A DNA stretch of 64,000 bases from Macrotis lagotis (GCF_037893015.1 NC_133660.1:285235078-285299077), one strand, 5' to 3'. Counted from the first letter of the stretch, positions 1-13,179 are shown. A program made the numbers and translations. Notes: generated from the letters alone by a model not told the origin.

Positions 1-1369
1 GAGATTACAGGAAGTCACTGTAGATTTTAAGTGATTTCACCAAATCGAGGTAGGTGATGTCACTTCTGTGTATTGGGAAAATAAATTTGGCAGTTGTGCG
101 GAGAGAAAGAGGATAAAAGCCTTGATGCCTGGAGTTCAATTTAGGGGTCTATTGTAATAGTCCAAAGTGAGAGATGAAGGTTGCATGAGTTTAGAGAGCT
201 TCAGAAAAAAATTAACAAGATGATTCCTTATGAGACCTGAGGGAAAAGGGAAGAAAGCAGGAAGATGCCAAGACTATGGACTTAGATGACTGGAAGGATG
301 TGGTACTCCAAAAGAAACTGGAATATTAGAAAGAATGGGTGTAAACAAATGAATAAATGTATTTTTAGGAAATCACAGAGCTATTTTTAAGGCCCTCCAG
401 CATATTTCCAAGTGGTTAGACCAGATAAGGGGGGGGATGAGAAGACAATAGATATTTTTGTTCATTGCCTGGCCTTGGCCTTGGCCCTTATTCCCTTAAT
501 TCATTTTTCCCATCTGGGGCATTGGTCTTTCATTGGAAAAGGGGTTGTTCTGAATAAATCTCTCAGAAAGAGTGTACTCTCACTGAATGGCTTCAACAAA
601 GACCTGAAGACCACTTGTCTCAGATGTCTTGTTGAGGGGGGGTGGAGATAGAAACTGTTTTAGATATTTCCTGAGGGATTTTCCTCAATTCTGAAATTCT
701 GTTTAAATCAACACACCCAGGGGTCACAGATAAAGGATAGCCACAAATAATTTCACCAAAGAATCAATTTGTTTATTGCCTGAATAGAATGCTGGTTGGT
801 TAGAACACTCAGAAGTCTCTGAATTCTGATCTCAATTTTAGGACCTTGGAAAGTCCTTGCTTTCACTCACAGCACATCACACTAGTGTTAGCAGCATTTT
901 CTTTTCCAACTTCCTCTTGTTATTAGAAAGCCAGGTGAAGTCCTTGGACTACAAACTGACCCTTTCAGATATAGATTTTCCAAGCAAGATCCCTCCTTTC
1001 CTTCCTCTTTTTTGCTCTTACTTTCCAGGTCTTGAGTTTTCAGTTTTCAATGCCTGCAGGTTTTAATTCTGTTTCCTATCTTTAATCCTCATTTTTCTGA
1101 AATATTCCATTCCCCCCCCCCACCCCTTGTATAATGTGGTTGCTCCACATTCCTAGGTTAGCTCCTATTTTTGTTAACTCCTTTCTTTGCTTAAGACAGT
1201 TGAGAGACAAATACTGAGCTGAATGCTCAGGAGAATGAGGGGAGAAGGCTTCTACACTGACTGTCCTTCCCTCTCTGTTCACAGATCAGAAATGCTCTTC
1301 AGAAATTACCGGGTTTGGCTGTCAACCTCATGGAACTCATGCAATGAGAAACTAACTTCAAGAAAGAGG

Positions 1370-1850
1370 AAAACCAAATAATGAAAATAAAATTCATGAA
1401 CAAAATTAATAGACACCAGAGATAAAGAAAAAAAGAACCTGGTATACCCAATTATGTTCTAGCCAAGTCAAGCATTTTAACAAATTTTGGATGATTACTT
1501 ACAAAAATCTAAAATGCCCACATTAACCAAGAACTAGAGATCTTAAACAGCCCCATATTATACAATGAAACTGAAGCAACCAGAAAGGAATTACCAAAGG
1601 AAAAAAGTGCCCAAACAAGCCCTGGTCCTGACTTATTTACAAGTGAAATATCAAATGTTTAAAGAGAACTTAATACCTATACTACCAAAATTATTCTCAA
1701 TAGTTGAGAAAGTACCCTAACTCCTCTGAGAGATAAATATGGTTCTAATACCGAAACCAAAGAAGAGAAAGCAGAGAATGAGGGTCCAATATTACTATGG
1801 AATACTGAATGGAAATTGATAAATAAAATAGTATAATGGGGGGTGCTGAC
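1370..1850 (+). mobile_element. Decayed L1 ORF2 fragment
   Basis: Contains GCCCTGGTCCTGACTTATTT ACAAGTGAAAT-type sequence, corresponding to SPGPDLFTSE of the L1 RT ([10 protein letters not shown] in the L1 at 48.6 kb). Many stops. Confidence 0.65.
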
Positions 1851-1864
1851 TTGGGGGAACTACC

Positions 1865-2105
1865 CTAATTAATCTGTTAGGTGCCATAGTGAATAGAGTT
1901 CTGGACCTGGAGTCAGGAAGCTCTAAATTCAAATCTAACCTCAGAAACATACTTGCTGTGTGACTCTAGGCAAGACATTTCCTCTCTGTTTCCTTCTCTG
2001 TAAAATGGATGGTTTGTCCAAGGTGTTGTAAGGATCCAATGAGGTCATATTGGTAAAACTTTTACAAACCTTACAATCAGAGAAGCATCAACTGTTTTTA
2101 TTATT
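1865..2105 (+). repeat. CORE-SINE/MIR-like element
   Basis: GTGCCATAGTGAATAGAGTT, GGAGTCAGGAAGCTC, GCTGTGTGACTCTAGGCAAG and a TTTACAAACCTTA end. Confidence 0.7.
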
Positions 2106-2849
2106 ATTCTTAGATAAGTCCCCCTCACTCAACCTAATGAGATGACAGGGTGTGGGTCTTTGTTAGGAAGGCAGCTTCCTACATTCAGTCCCCCAGGAAG
2201 AGCTCTATCAGGGCTGTCAGACCGTTGACAGTTTCTGAGAGTAAGCTGGGACACCACTTACCCTTTCCTTGGCCTGAACTTCCTCTCTCAGATTTCCATG
2301 CCAAAGTGCACAGTTCTTAGAGGAGGATAGTTTTCCTTCTCCCCTTTTCTCAGTAGAAAATTGTTACTTGGAGAAGAGATACCAACCAAAGCCACCTGTG
2401 CCTGCACAGGGGACCCAAGAGGAACTATTTCCAAACCTCCTTGTCGATCTCCTTCTGGGTCACAGATTGGCAATTCTAAGAGTGAATATTTCCAGGCTCC
2501 AGGGTTAGTGTGATAAAAGTCCAGCCTGGGGCTGAAGGAGATAAACCCTGATAAGAGACCCATCTGGACCTCGAAAACCTGAGTCCCTCTGATGATTGGC
2601 ACAATACCTATGCTGACAGAAAGTGTATGGAGAATGTTGGTTGTGCAGTCTTAAAGAGTCTTTACATTTTGGGTGGGTCCCCAAGGCTCAGGGAACCACA
2701 TTGAAGCAGACTGTGCTCCCCTGATCCAGGAGGCTTTCTTCTGGGGGGTGGAGGGAAGAAGGGGGAAAGAGTTGGGCTGAATTCAAAGATGGCCAGGGTC
2801 TGTTTTGAGAACTGCCTCCACCTATACCTTATAGGAAAATCTTGACAAT

Positions 2850-3110
2850 GATGCTTAAATATGGTTCCTATCTAAGGGTTTCCCCCCAAAGGTAGCTACT
2901 TGATCTTGGAGGTAATAGGGAGTCACTGGAATTTGTGTATGTGTATGGGGGAGAATGACAACAGACCTAGGTTTTAGGAAAATCACTTTAGTCCCTGAAT
3001 AGAATATGGACTGGTGTGGAGAGTGACTTGAAGTAGGCTGAGCCATCAGCAGTTGTTTCAGTAGTCCAAGTAAGAGGTGGTGAGGGCCTGTACCTGGAGG
3101 GAGGGGAAGG
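2850..3110 (+). repeat. Ancient L2/CR1-like repeat
   Basis: GGGAGTCACTGGAATTT and GCAGTTGTTTCAGTAGTCC belong to the same old family as 1-200 and 13620-15060. Family name uncertain. Confidence 0.4.
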
Positions 3111-3149
3111 GGGAAGGTTCTCAAAGGAGAGAAAGATTTAAGAGATTAC

Positions 3150-5185
3150 AATGGTAGTAAAGAAAGTCTAGAATCTTTTTGTGGAATAATACAGGGGGGA
3201 AGAGCTCTTTGCTCCTGACTCTCCAATCTTCAGCATGGCCCTAGTCCATGAGGACCAGAGGACTAGCAGAGAATATCACACCCTATGCACAGCATCCAGA
3301 TCTAACTCCAAGGGACAGACTTCAATCTACAAAGTCAACTCATTAAGTGAAATGGTTGAACCCATAAGTCAGTCAAGGGTTCCTTGATCAACCCCATTGC
3401 ATTCTTCTTTCCTAGTCAAACATTCAACAATTCAATTAGGGTGCTTTGGGCACATTAGTTCATCCAATCGTGGGTAGTTTTCTGGGAACTTGGAGAGATT
3501 CTTACATTGTCTTGTGGAGAGCATCTTCCCAAGACCTTGACTAAAAAGTGTCAGCACAATCCATATAGAAGAGTGATTTTTAGTTTTTCACTTTTTATAT
3601 CAACATAATTCTGAATAAATGGCCTCCTGGATGTCATTCAGAGAGAACAGGCAAAGTCTACTTAGTTTTAGATTTAAAAAAATAGAAAGTTCAACAAGCA
3701 AACATTTTACAAAGTTCTCTTAGACTACCTGCTGATTATAAAGCCTTATCTGAACCCAAAGCAACTAGAAAAGACAAACTTAAGATAGCTAGTAATAGCA
3801 AAAGATAAAAGAAAAAAATCCAGATTTCTCTAGTTAAGAGTTCAAGCATAGTCCTAGACAAATTCCAAGACACATAATGGGGCTATCAGTGGAGATAAGA
3901 GATCACCTACTCAGGATCAGGTGAGAAATTGGCTACCCTACATGAAAATTTCTCAAAGGGTCCCTACCACCGTAGATCAACCTTTATATTTATCAAATAG
4001 ATCATGAAAATGCATAGGGGTAACTCATATCGAGGTGCATTCTTGACACACACAGAAATGAAAGCATTTCTCTAATGGATCTATGCAATATGCAGGGTCA
4101 TCCAAATGTGGTTTTGACTCACTTTATGCTAGGACAAGAAGGTAAGCTCAAGAAGCAACTGGACAAACTCAATGCCCAAAATGTACAGGGCTTCCAAAAA
4201 GGAATTAATTGGAAATCAATCCCTTGTATTCCCAAGTCCCCCCCAAAATATACTTCATTATCCCCACTTAACCACCAAAGAGTTATTGCAAAGAACAAAG
4301 TAATGGTATTTACTAAGAACAACAGAAGGTTAAGAAGGTGCAGAGAATAATGAAAAATAATACAAAGGATGCCTCAAACTGCATTATAGTTAGCAGTAAG
4401 CCTTAAAAATGTTTGGTATTGGTTAAAGTTTTTTTTTTAAATTAAGAATCTCAATTCTGTGCAATAATAATGATCAAGATAGAGTGTGGAGAAGAGTTGA
4501 GAAAATGTATCTCTCTCCTCTCTCTGCAAAAGGGGAACTATGGATATAGGGTTGTAATGTGCTGACAGATATTTTGAACTTTTGTCTTTTTTGAAAAAAA
4601 ATTAATGGTTCCCTTAATGGGAGTAGGAGAAGTAGGAACTGTGAAACAAAGGTGATGCAAAATCTAAGGACATTGTAGAATAGCATTTAACAAATTATTT
4701 GGTAATGGTAATCATTGGACCAGGAAAATATTTGCAAAGTAAGGCCCAAAAGCAACAGAGCTTTGTAGCTTCATGTTTGATAAACTCAAAAACAGAAACT
4801 GCCTCTCCTATTCAGCAAAAATTGGTGAGGTGTAGGGATGGGGATGGTAGTGGAAGACTGGTAAATCAGTTTGTCAGAAACTAGATTTCAGCCAATAAAT
4901 ATCTTGGTCCATATACCAATAGGCTCCAAATGAATATTGTCATACATATAACAATCACATCACCTACACAAAAAAAGCAAGAACCCAGAGGGAGATGCCT
5001 TTCTTAAATGATTAGGAGAGAATAAGGAATAGATAAGATCATAAAAATATAATTAACTTTAAAAGTATATGCATTATGATGGCATATGTATAATCTTTAT
5101 CAGTTTGCCTTCTAGAAAGAGAGAAAGAGGAGGAGACATGAGAGGGAGAGACAATTTGGAACGCAAAATTTAAAGTATTAAAAAT
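3150..5185. other. Unannotated interval
   Basis: AT-rich sequence with short chance ORFs (longest 91 codons). I see no exon, recognised repeat or RNA gene. Confidence 0.5.
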
Positions 5186-5189
5186 TGTT

Positions 5190-6630
5190 TTTACAATCTA
5201 ATTAGCCCAAAGAGTAATAAAACTTTGATCCACCAATACCATAGTAATACTATATCCCAAAGAAATCCCAAAAAAGGATAAAAAATCCACATGTACAAAA
5301 ATATTCAAAGCAGCTATTTTGTAGTGGCAAAGAACTGCAAATTGAGGGGATGCCCATCAATTGGGGAAAGTCTGAACAAATTGTGATATATGAATACTAT
5401 CAAGTACTAATATTCTACAAGAAATCATGAGGGATGGGACTTCAGAAAAGTCTGAAGCTGACTGAACCAGAATATTATAAAAACTAACAGCAACACTGGG
5501 TGATGATCAACTATGAGGGACTTGTTCATTTCATCAATACAATAATCAGACAATTCTAAAAGATTTGTGATATAAAAGGCCATCTACATCCAGAGGAAAA
5601 ACTCTGGAGTCTGAATGCAAACCAAAGTTTACTATTTTCAATTTTTAAAAATTGTCTTTACACACTAATGTATTGTTGGTGGAGCTGTGAACTCATCCAA
5701 CTTTTCTGGAGAACAATTTGTTGCCCAAAGGGCAACAAAAATGAGCATACCCTTTGATCCAGCAATACCACTACTGGGTCTATACCTTGAAGAGATGATG
5801 AAAAAGAGTAAAAACATCACTTGAACAAAAATATTTATAGCAGCCCTGTTTGTGGTGGCAAAGAAATGGAAACTGAGGGAATGTTCATCAATTGGGGAAT
5901 GGCTTAACAAACTGTAGTATATGTATGTCATAGAACACTATTAGAAACCAGGAGGGAAGGGAATTCAAGGAAGCCTGGAAGGATTTGCATGAACTGATGC
6001 TGAGTGAGATGAGCAGAACCAGAAAGAACATTTTACACCCTAACAGCAACATGGGGGGCGATGATCAACTTTGATGGACTTGCTCATTCATCAGTGCAAC
6101 AACCAGGGACAATTTGGGGCTGTCTGCAATGGAGAATACTGTCTGTATCCAGAGAAAGAACTGTGGAGTTTGAACAAAGACCAAAGACTATTACCTTCAA
6201 ATTAGAAAAAAAAGTTATCTTATTATGTAATTTTTCTATCTCATACTTTATTTTTCTTCCTTAAGGATATGATTTCTCTCTCATCACATTCAACTGAGAT
6301 CAATGTATACCATGGAAACAATGTAAGGACTAACAGAATGCCTTCTGTGGGCGATGGAGGGAGGGAAGCAAGAATGGGGGGAAATTTGTAAAACTCAAAA
6401 TAAATAAAATCTTTCTAAAAAAATTGTCTTAGAAAGGATGCCTTTTTCTCTCAACTTTTTTTTCCTTTCATTTGGATTTGATTCTTCTTTCACAACATGA
6501 TTAGTTAATATGGATCTATGTTTAGTATGGTTACAGATATAGAGCCTATGTTAGATGGCTTTCTGTCAGGGGGTGGGGGGCAACAGTAAAGTGAGGGAGA
6601 AAAATTTTAAATTCAAAATCTTGCAAAAAA
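5190..6630 (+). mobile_element. Old L1 3' end split by a younger L1 3' end
   Basis: Outer L1 reads 5190-5645 (ORF2 tail: AGCAGCTATTTTGTAGTGGC, then CAATTGGGGAAAGTCTGAAC) and resumes at about 6430 with its 3' UTR. The inner insert is 5661-6420 (separate entry). Confidence 0.8.
5661..6420 (+). mobile_element. Younger L1 3' end nested in an L1
   Basis: 5'-truncated L1: ORF2 tail (GCAGCCCTGTTTGTGGTGGC, CAATTGGGGAATGGCTTAAC), 3' UTR and AAATAAATAAA end. AAAATTGTCTTTA on the left and AAAATTGTCTTAG on the right form the target duplication. Confidence 0.85.
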
Positions 6631-8479
6631 AATGATTGGTGAAAACTACTGTAGCATGTAGGTGGAAAAAATATTTAAATTGAAAAAGGCATATACTTTA
6701 AAAAATAAATGTTACTAGAATGAGAATTAACTGGTGATTGTAAAAACCAACCAAAACCTCCTAATTTGGCAACTCATATATAATGAGTTCTAAAAGTCTT
6801 AGTACAGTTTAAGAAGTATAAATGCTATAAGCTTACCAACCCCCATTTTAGAGTTTATTTTACACTTAATTCATATTTTGATTTTTTGAATAAATTAAAT
6901 TTTTTTTAAAAAATATGGAACATCTGGTCATTTTGCATTTTGTATGCCCAGCAGTGGGGTGGCAGAGGTCTTCTTGCTCAGTTGATTCAGTCACTTGATA
7001 TATCTTCATTAGATTTTTTTACCTCCTACCTAGACAGATTCTTAAGTGACTGGATCAGAATCACCAGGTCAAACTCACCTGCTCCATCTACTATGTTCTT
7101 TGAGACCCCCCCCCTCACTAATTAATGCATATCCCTGGAGCTTTTTTTTTTCAGGCTTCTTCAATTCAGCAAGTTTCACAAAACTTGGCTTCCTTCCAGA
7201 TGCTACTGCATCCCTGATCATCCTTTGCAGTACTGACTGAACCTTTTCTCACTTCTAAATCACTGCCCTTTCCAGACTTTTCCTCTATTTATCACTCTTC
7301 TCCTTTGAGGCTCACACCATCTAAATGTTATTGCCTAATCCAGATGCTGGTGGTAATTAGCTATTAATTATCTGGCCCTGGAACATTCTTCCTCCTTCTC
7401 AACCGAGTTTAAGGTCTGGTTTACAAACCTCCTTTTTACTCCAATTCCAGCCCTCACTCTAGGAGGCTTCTCTAATCTTCCAGTTTCTTCAATTATTCAG
7501 AACTTGAGACTAATCTGCTATACCCAGGAGATGTGCATAGCTATCCCCCAAAAGTGTTCTCTTCTCTGACCAAGAATTCTGATGTTTACCTGATTAAAAT
7601 CTCTTAATATTCCATCCTTCCTTTTCCTTTACTCCTTGTAAACTTTGTCTTCATCCTCATCACAGCCTCTAGTCTTCCAACCCCTCAGTTCATTCCCAGG
7701 CTCTCCCCTCTGTTCTGACTGGCTGCACTCTTCTCCCTTTCTAAATTCAACTCCTTAGGGAGCTGGCCCAATCATACATCATCTACTCTCCAAGCTTTGT
7801 CTTCTCCCACCATCCATCTCCTCCACTCTTACTCAAGGGTGCTGAACAGAGTTAGAGGAAATCATGAAGCTATCTTTCTATTTGAACTGGGCCCACTACA
7901 GATTTGCTATTTCATCTTGGATGGGATTTCGTGGTAGCAGGGAAATCCTTTTACTCTTTGATTCTCTATCCTATTAAATATAGCAGCAATTCTAGGACTT
8001 ACTTTCTCTTCCCCCCACCCCAATCTGACTCTGTCTCTCATCCTATGCTGAAGACCCCAGTCTTTCTCAAGAGTAAATGAGGAGGGTTGTGAGAGAAAGA
8101 TAGAGAAGAGGGAATTTGAAATGTCAATACTTGAAATTTCAAATTGCCTCTTCTCTTTCTGTCACAACCTTCCTTCTCTTCAACTCTTGAGGTCATTTCT
8201 TACCATTTTCTCCTTTACTGCTGACTCTAATTAGAAGCTTCTCAGCCAGGGCATCTCTTCCACATATAGCTTTGATTTCATCCTCCTTCTCTGACAGACT
8301 GTTCACATCATCATCCCTGTTCTCTAATCTCTGGATTCCTTCTCTGCTTCCTACAAACATGCCCAAGGGTCTCATCCTTAAAACATACCTTATTAGTCTC
8401 TGCCATCTCAACCAGCTAACATTCTTCTTAAACTCTTGGAAAAAATATCTATGTATGCTGAATCTATGGTCCTTTCTAC

Positions 8480-8865
8480 CCAGTCTCTTCTAAACCCTCT
8501 GTAATCTGACCTCATCCCTTTCTCCAAACCTAACAATGACCTTTTAATCATTAAACTCAATCTTCTCTTTTTCAGATCCTCTTCATGCCTGAAATGTTCT
8601 TATTCATCCCATGGACGTTCTGAATCCTTGATTACCTACAAAACTAACCTTGGCACCTTCTCTATGGAACATTTCCAACTGCACTTACTCTCCTTCCCTA
8701 AACTATATTATATTTACTTTGTATATAGCCTGCCTATATTGATACAAGGGATTAGAGTGGAAATTCCTTGAAGGAGCTGTTTCAGTTGTCTTTGTATCCC
8801 TAGCACTTTGCAAAATGACTGACACATAGTACCAATAAGAAGTGCTTTTTGATGAATTCTTATTT
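8480..8865 (+). repeat. L2-type 3' end
   Basis: TATCCCTAGCACTTTGCAAAATGACTGACACATAG-type sequence is the classic L2 tail. The preceding pyrimidine-rich 7050-8480 may be an older part of the same element, but I cannot align it. Confidence 0.6.
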
Positions 8866-8937
8866 GAATTCTGGTTATAATAAATGTCACTGCTGATTTA
8901 TTTTAGACCAACTTCGTTTTTCTTTTTCTTTTTAAAA

Positions 8938-9393
8938 GATTTTATTTGAGTTTTACAATTTCCCCCCAATCTTATTTCCCTCCCCCACCCCCCACCCCCC
9001 ACCCCCCAGCCCCCACAAAAGGTTCAGTCTTTACTTTGTTTCCATGTTGCACATTGATCCAAACTGAATGTGATGAGAGAGAAATCATCCTTAAGGAAGA
9101 ACCATCAAGTATGCGAGATAGCAAGATCAGACAAGAAGATAGCAGGTTGTTTTTTTTCTAAATTAAAGGGAACAGTCTTTGGTCTTTGTTCAAACCCCTC
9201 GGTTCTTTCTCTGGACACAGCCGGCATTCTCCATCGCAGACAGCCCCAAATAGTCCCTGACTGTTGCACTGAGGCAATGAGCGAGTCCATCAGGGTGGAT
9301 CATCGCCCCCATGTTGCTGTTAGGGTGGACAGTGTTCTTCTGGTTCTGCTCATCTCGCTCAGCATCAGCTCATGCAAATCCCTCCAGGCTTCC
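8938..9393 (-). mobile_element. L1 3'-end fragment
   Basis: Antisense L1 3' UTR (TTTTATTTGAGTTTTACAAT, poly-C blocks) and ORF2 tail (CTCATCTCGCTCAGCATCAG). It ends directly against the CpG island at about 9393. Confidence 0.85.
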
Positions 9394-9394
9394 C

Positions 9395-9860
9395 GGGGGT
9401 CTCCGGCCCTTGGCCTGGTCGGCGGCCGCCCCCTCTCCCCCACCTCCAGGGCCGCGGCGGCTTACCTGGGCCCCTCCCTTTGGGGCTGCTTCCCGTCTCG
9501 CGGCCGGGACCCACGGGGCGGCCCTCGGGTGCGGGGCACCTGCCTCCGGATCCGGGGACGGACTGCCTCGGGAGAAGGCGCCCTCCTGCTTCTGCAGATG
9601 CGCGTGGACCGGGGGGAACTGGGGCGCCGGGCCGTCGGGGAGACCAGGGCGAGGAAAGGGCGGGAAGCCCCACGGCCACGTGCCCCAAAGGGCACTGCGC
9701 AGGCGCCCTGGACTTTGGCTTTTGTTGTGCAGCAAGAGGATTGGTCCTTAGCCAGGGCCAGCCCCGCCCCTTCCCCACCCCCACCCCCGCAGCGGCAGGC
9801 TCGCGAGTCGGGTCTTAAAGGGCCAGGCACATGTGCTGGCCTTAGCCCATGGCGGCTCCT
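9395..9860 (+). promoter_or_regulatory. CpG island with promoter elements
   Basis: The only CpG-rich stretch in the window: CGGCCGCC, CCGCGGCGGC, GGGGCGCCGGGCC and similar blocks stand in otherwise CpG-poor DNA. It contains an inverted CCAAT box (GGATTGGTCC near 9740), a GC box (CCCCGCCCC near 9763) and a CACGTG E-box near 9678. No TATA box is seen, which suits a housekeeping-type promoter. Orientation toward the plus strand is inferred from the ATG-led open frame just downstream. Confidence 0.65.
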
Positions 9861-10155
9861 TGGGGGCCTCCAGAAGGGGCCTCCAGTCACTCACCCCCAT
9901 CGCAGCAAAGGAGGAGAACCAAGGAGGAGGATGGGCTGCTAGTCTGTCCGGCTCCAACTGCACAAATGGGGAAACTGAGTCCCGCCATCCAAGCCCCCCT
10001 CCCTGGCTGTGCAGAAGGGGAAGGGGAAGATGCGGGTGCCCAGGGCCTGGGCAGAGCTGGGATCCCCCCTTCCCTGAAGGTGGAGAAGGAGGCTGTGGGC
10101 CCCCAAGGATCCCAGAATGGTGGGGGCTGCCGAGAGGGCCCCAAACAGCTGAATA
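9849..10155 (+). CDS. Possible first coding exon next to the CpG island (hypothetical)
   Basis: An ATG in the context AGCCCATGGCGG opens a frame starting MAAPWGPPEGASSHSPPSQQ, immediately after the CpG island and its CCAAT and GC boxes. The frame is proline-, glycine- and glutamine-rich with no recognisable domain. It runs to 10352, but beyond 10155 it crosses an AATAAA and a TTTA/TTCA microsatellite, so the true end is probably earlier and no convincing donor was found before that point; a strong donor CCCAG|GTAAGC lies at 10329/10330. It could be the first exon of a plus-strand gene, possibly the coiled-coil gene ending at 25.3 kb, or simply GC-rich sequence with chance openness. Confidence 0.3.
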
Positions 10156-10172
10156 AAACGGTCTATTGGGCC

Positions 10173-10228
10173 TTTATTTATTTATTTATTTATTCATTCA
10201 TTCATTCATTCATTTATTTATTTATTTG
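10173..10228. repeat. TTTA/TTCA tetranucleotide microsatellite
   Basis: Runs of TTTA, then TTCA, then TTTA again over about 56 bp. Confidence 0.95.
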
Positions 10229-10589
10229 TCAGGGTGATTTTGATGATTCCTCAGTTTACTCACTGAGGGTGAGACCCTGTGACTGTCTCCTAGGCTCCCT
10301 TTCAGGAGCCAGAATGGGGGCTCCCCCAGGTAAGCCTCCCTCTTCCATCTGAACAAAACTCCTTCAGGTTTTTCTGGTGTCAGAGGCTGAGAGATCTCTG
10401 ACTGGCTTGACCTGGGGTAAGAGCTGCCTCATCAATGAAAGGGGGGGGGGACTCCCCAGAACAAAGGCAGTACCATGCCCACCCCCCTTCAGTGGACCTT
10501 AGTGGTTTACCTAGGGGCCCATCCCATTCCCTCTGGCTTGAGATCAAGTCACAGTGGTGGTGTTTCATAGGGCATATTGTAAAGACTGG

Positions 10590-10800
10590 CCTGACAGTGA
10601 ATCAGAAAACCTTTTTTTCTGCCAAGGGCCATTTGGATGTTTATAACATCATTATTGGGTCATACAAAATTTTCAACTTAAACATTAGCCTGCTCTATTT
10701 GGCCAGACATTTAATTAATTCACCCCTGAAAAGCCATCAGATTTTTTGAATTTGAGTCTCCCCTTCCCCTTCAGTTGCCACGGCAGCATTGTTTTCTCAG
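10590..10800 (+). repeat. Unclassified interspersed repeat, copy A
   Basis: Homologous to 22310-22390 plus 22983-23110: CATTTGGATGTTTATAACA, then TCAACTTAAACATTAGCC, then GCTCTATTTGG. Confidence 0.75.
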
Positions 10801-10919
10801 GTCTTATAGGGTTGGACATTCTTCACCCCTTTTCTGAAGTAAAGGAAAAACAAAGGGTAACCTGTGCACTGATCCCTTATAGACTTACAAGGAAGAGAGG
10901 GATCTTCATAAAGTATCTA

Positions 10920-11048
10920 CTGGGGCACCCTGGAGTCAGGAGGACCTGAGTTCAAATGTGGTCTCAGACACTTAATAATGACCTAGCTGTGTGATCTTGG
11001 GCAAATCACTTAACCCCATTGCCTTGTAAGAACAAAAAATAGTATTAA
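10920..11048 (+). mobile_element. SINE, head-truncated
   Basis: CCCTGGAGTCAGGAGGACCT through CCCCATTGCCTTGTAAGAAC. Confidence 0.85.
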
Positions 11049-11049
11049 G

Positions 11050-13170
11050 AATACTTTTTTAAGGAGTTCAGGGTTATTTTTCTAAAACCCACAAGCCCCC
11101 ACTGTTGTTTCCTCCAAAGAAGATGGGTCAAGAATCAATTTAGACAACCAGAATTAATTACCTTTTAGAAAAGGGTATTTACTAAGGTGGAAGAATAAGA
11201 ATAGTTGTTCAAAAACATTCTCTCCCTACACTCCCCAGACAAACAAATGTTTGTGGCACACAGGCATCCAGAGTTCAGAGGAGCACATGTGGCAAAGAGG
11301 TAACTCCCAACTCCTGGCTACTGGAAGTTTCCCATGGACTTGTGGTAGTTTTTTCCTAGGTATTTAGTAGAACTGTGACTTTTTTTCCAGTTTATCCTTG
11401 GCACCTAGTAACCACCAGGCTCACACACCACCCTGAGACCCCATGCTACAACACCAGTAGGAATATAGAAATTCCTGAAACCTCTGGACCCTGCAGATCT
11501 CACAAGGTCCTCTCTAGGCAAGGTCAAACCCAACATGTTCCTCCCCTGCAAGCAGCTCCTTCTCAGAAGGTTTAACTATAAAATTTTCTTCTTGTCTTTG
11601 GTTCAGTGGATCCAACTTGTTATAAATGCCCATAATAATGAAGCTTAGCCTTTATTATTGAAAGGCTTTTATAAATTAACATCCCTGCAGGAACAGAAAA
11701 TCCCCCAGTGTGAAAAACCTTGAACTTCAAGAATGTCCAACCTTATGTGGGCTTTGTTCCCCTCCCTGCTGAGTCCTGAAAGGTCCTTGTCATCCATTGC
11801 ATCCATTTCATGACAACCCTAAACATGTTTTCCTCCTCCCTGGTCACACAATACATGCTATACTGATGAACCTCAATCATCACAGGGGGAGTGTACATTA
11901 ATATGCATAGACTTTATTAAACAAGTACACTTGCAAAAGTCAGCAACTCTAGGTCAACTTTGACTAGTTCGAGCTGGTTTTTGGTCTCCCCCCACTAAGG
12001 CGTCTTCATGTTGGGTTAGGGAACTTCTTTGATCACCCCTCTCTTTGTTTTACTTCCCCTTTCCCACACGTAGGCTTGTAATGTATTTTTCTAACAGATT
12101 CCTGTGAAATCCTATCAATATTCTCTCATATCCTGTGGAAAACAAACATTCAATAATTTCTCACAGCTTAACTACAAAGCTTTCTTCTAGTTTGTGGCTC
12201 AGTAGAATTCAACTGTGCCAGATGCTCAAAATAACTTGGGTTCTCAACTAGCTTGGGCAGGTTGAGTTCAGTCCTCTTCCTATACCATGTCATTTCCATA
12301 GATACAATGATTCGACAAGATCTTGTGTGTGATAAAAATATACTAAAGAAGATGTTCAGAAATTGGGTCTGGGCAAGAGAAAGTTTTTATTTCACTTTCT
12401 GGAGAGGGCACACTCAAATCAGAGAGCTTCTATAGCACAGCAAAGTAGGTTTTTATAAACCTTAACTGCAATCTCCCCATCCTAATCCTCCTCCTCTTCA
12501 GCCCACTGACTGAATTTTTGGGGGTGCAATTTGTTCACAGAAAATCTACCCCAGCAACATTCACAAAGAAAATCTGAAATGTTTTCATAATCTTTTCCCT
12601 ACCAGATGGTCAGGTAACTTAAAAGTCCTTCACAACTCTCATAACTAGAATGAAGTAATGTCAGATTGTTTTCAGTCAAGAAAAATAGTCTTATTATAAA
12701 ACAGGCGACTTTGATCCTCCTTTGGAATGCAAGGATTTCTTGTCACAAACATTTCTTAATTCTGAGAGGACTTTACCAGGAACTTTCTCACAGTCTTAAC
12801 TTCCTTAGATGTAATTCCTTGAAGAAGTTTGATTCTAAACTGATAAAAGTGCCTGGGCCATTCCCTTTAAATGTGAAAGATTCCCTTGACTGATTTACTC
12901 AGCCAACCCTACTGGCCCCTTGTTGAGGGCATCAGTGCCTGTGTGGGCAAAGAGTCCAGAAACTTGGCTCAAACCTGTCCTGCCTGCCTCATTTCTCCCC
13001 AAAGTACACCTTGGAACCACAATGGGTTTTCCAGAAAAATACTCATTAGAATGAAAAGTCTTTATTTCATATAAGTCATAAAGCATTTCATACATTTTAT
13101 AAAATTACCTACTTTTCTACTCCTGTTACACTTTACTTCTTCACTTGTATTCTATGGTCCAGTGACACTG
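11050..13170. other. Unannotated interval with one diverged internal repeat
   Basis: No gene seen. 11570-11645 and 12166-12235 resemble each other (TTTAACTATAAAATTTTCTT against CTTAACTACAAAGCTTTCTT), about 595 bp apart, possibly parts of an old LTR element. Confidence 0.45.
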
Positions 13171-13179
13171 GCTCCCAGC

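Noticed and set aside
9365..9890. Several overlapping ORFs of 120-150 codons on both strands in the CpG island
   Set aside because: High GC suppresses stops in all frames; their products are low-complexity Pro/Gly/Arg sequence.
9070..9942. 290-codon ORF, the second longest in the window
   Set aside because: Its first third is antisense L1 and the rest is CpG-island sequence; the join is chance.
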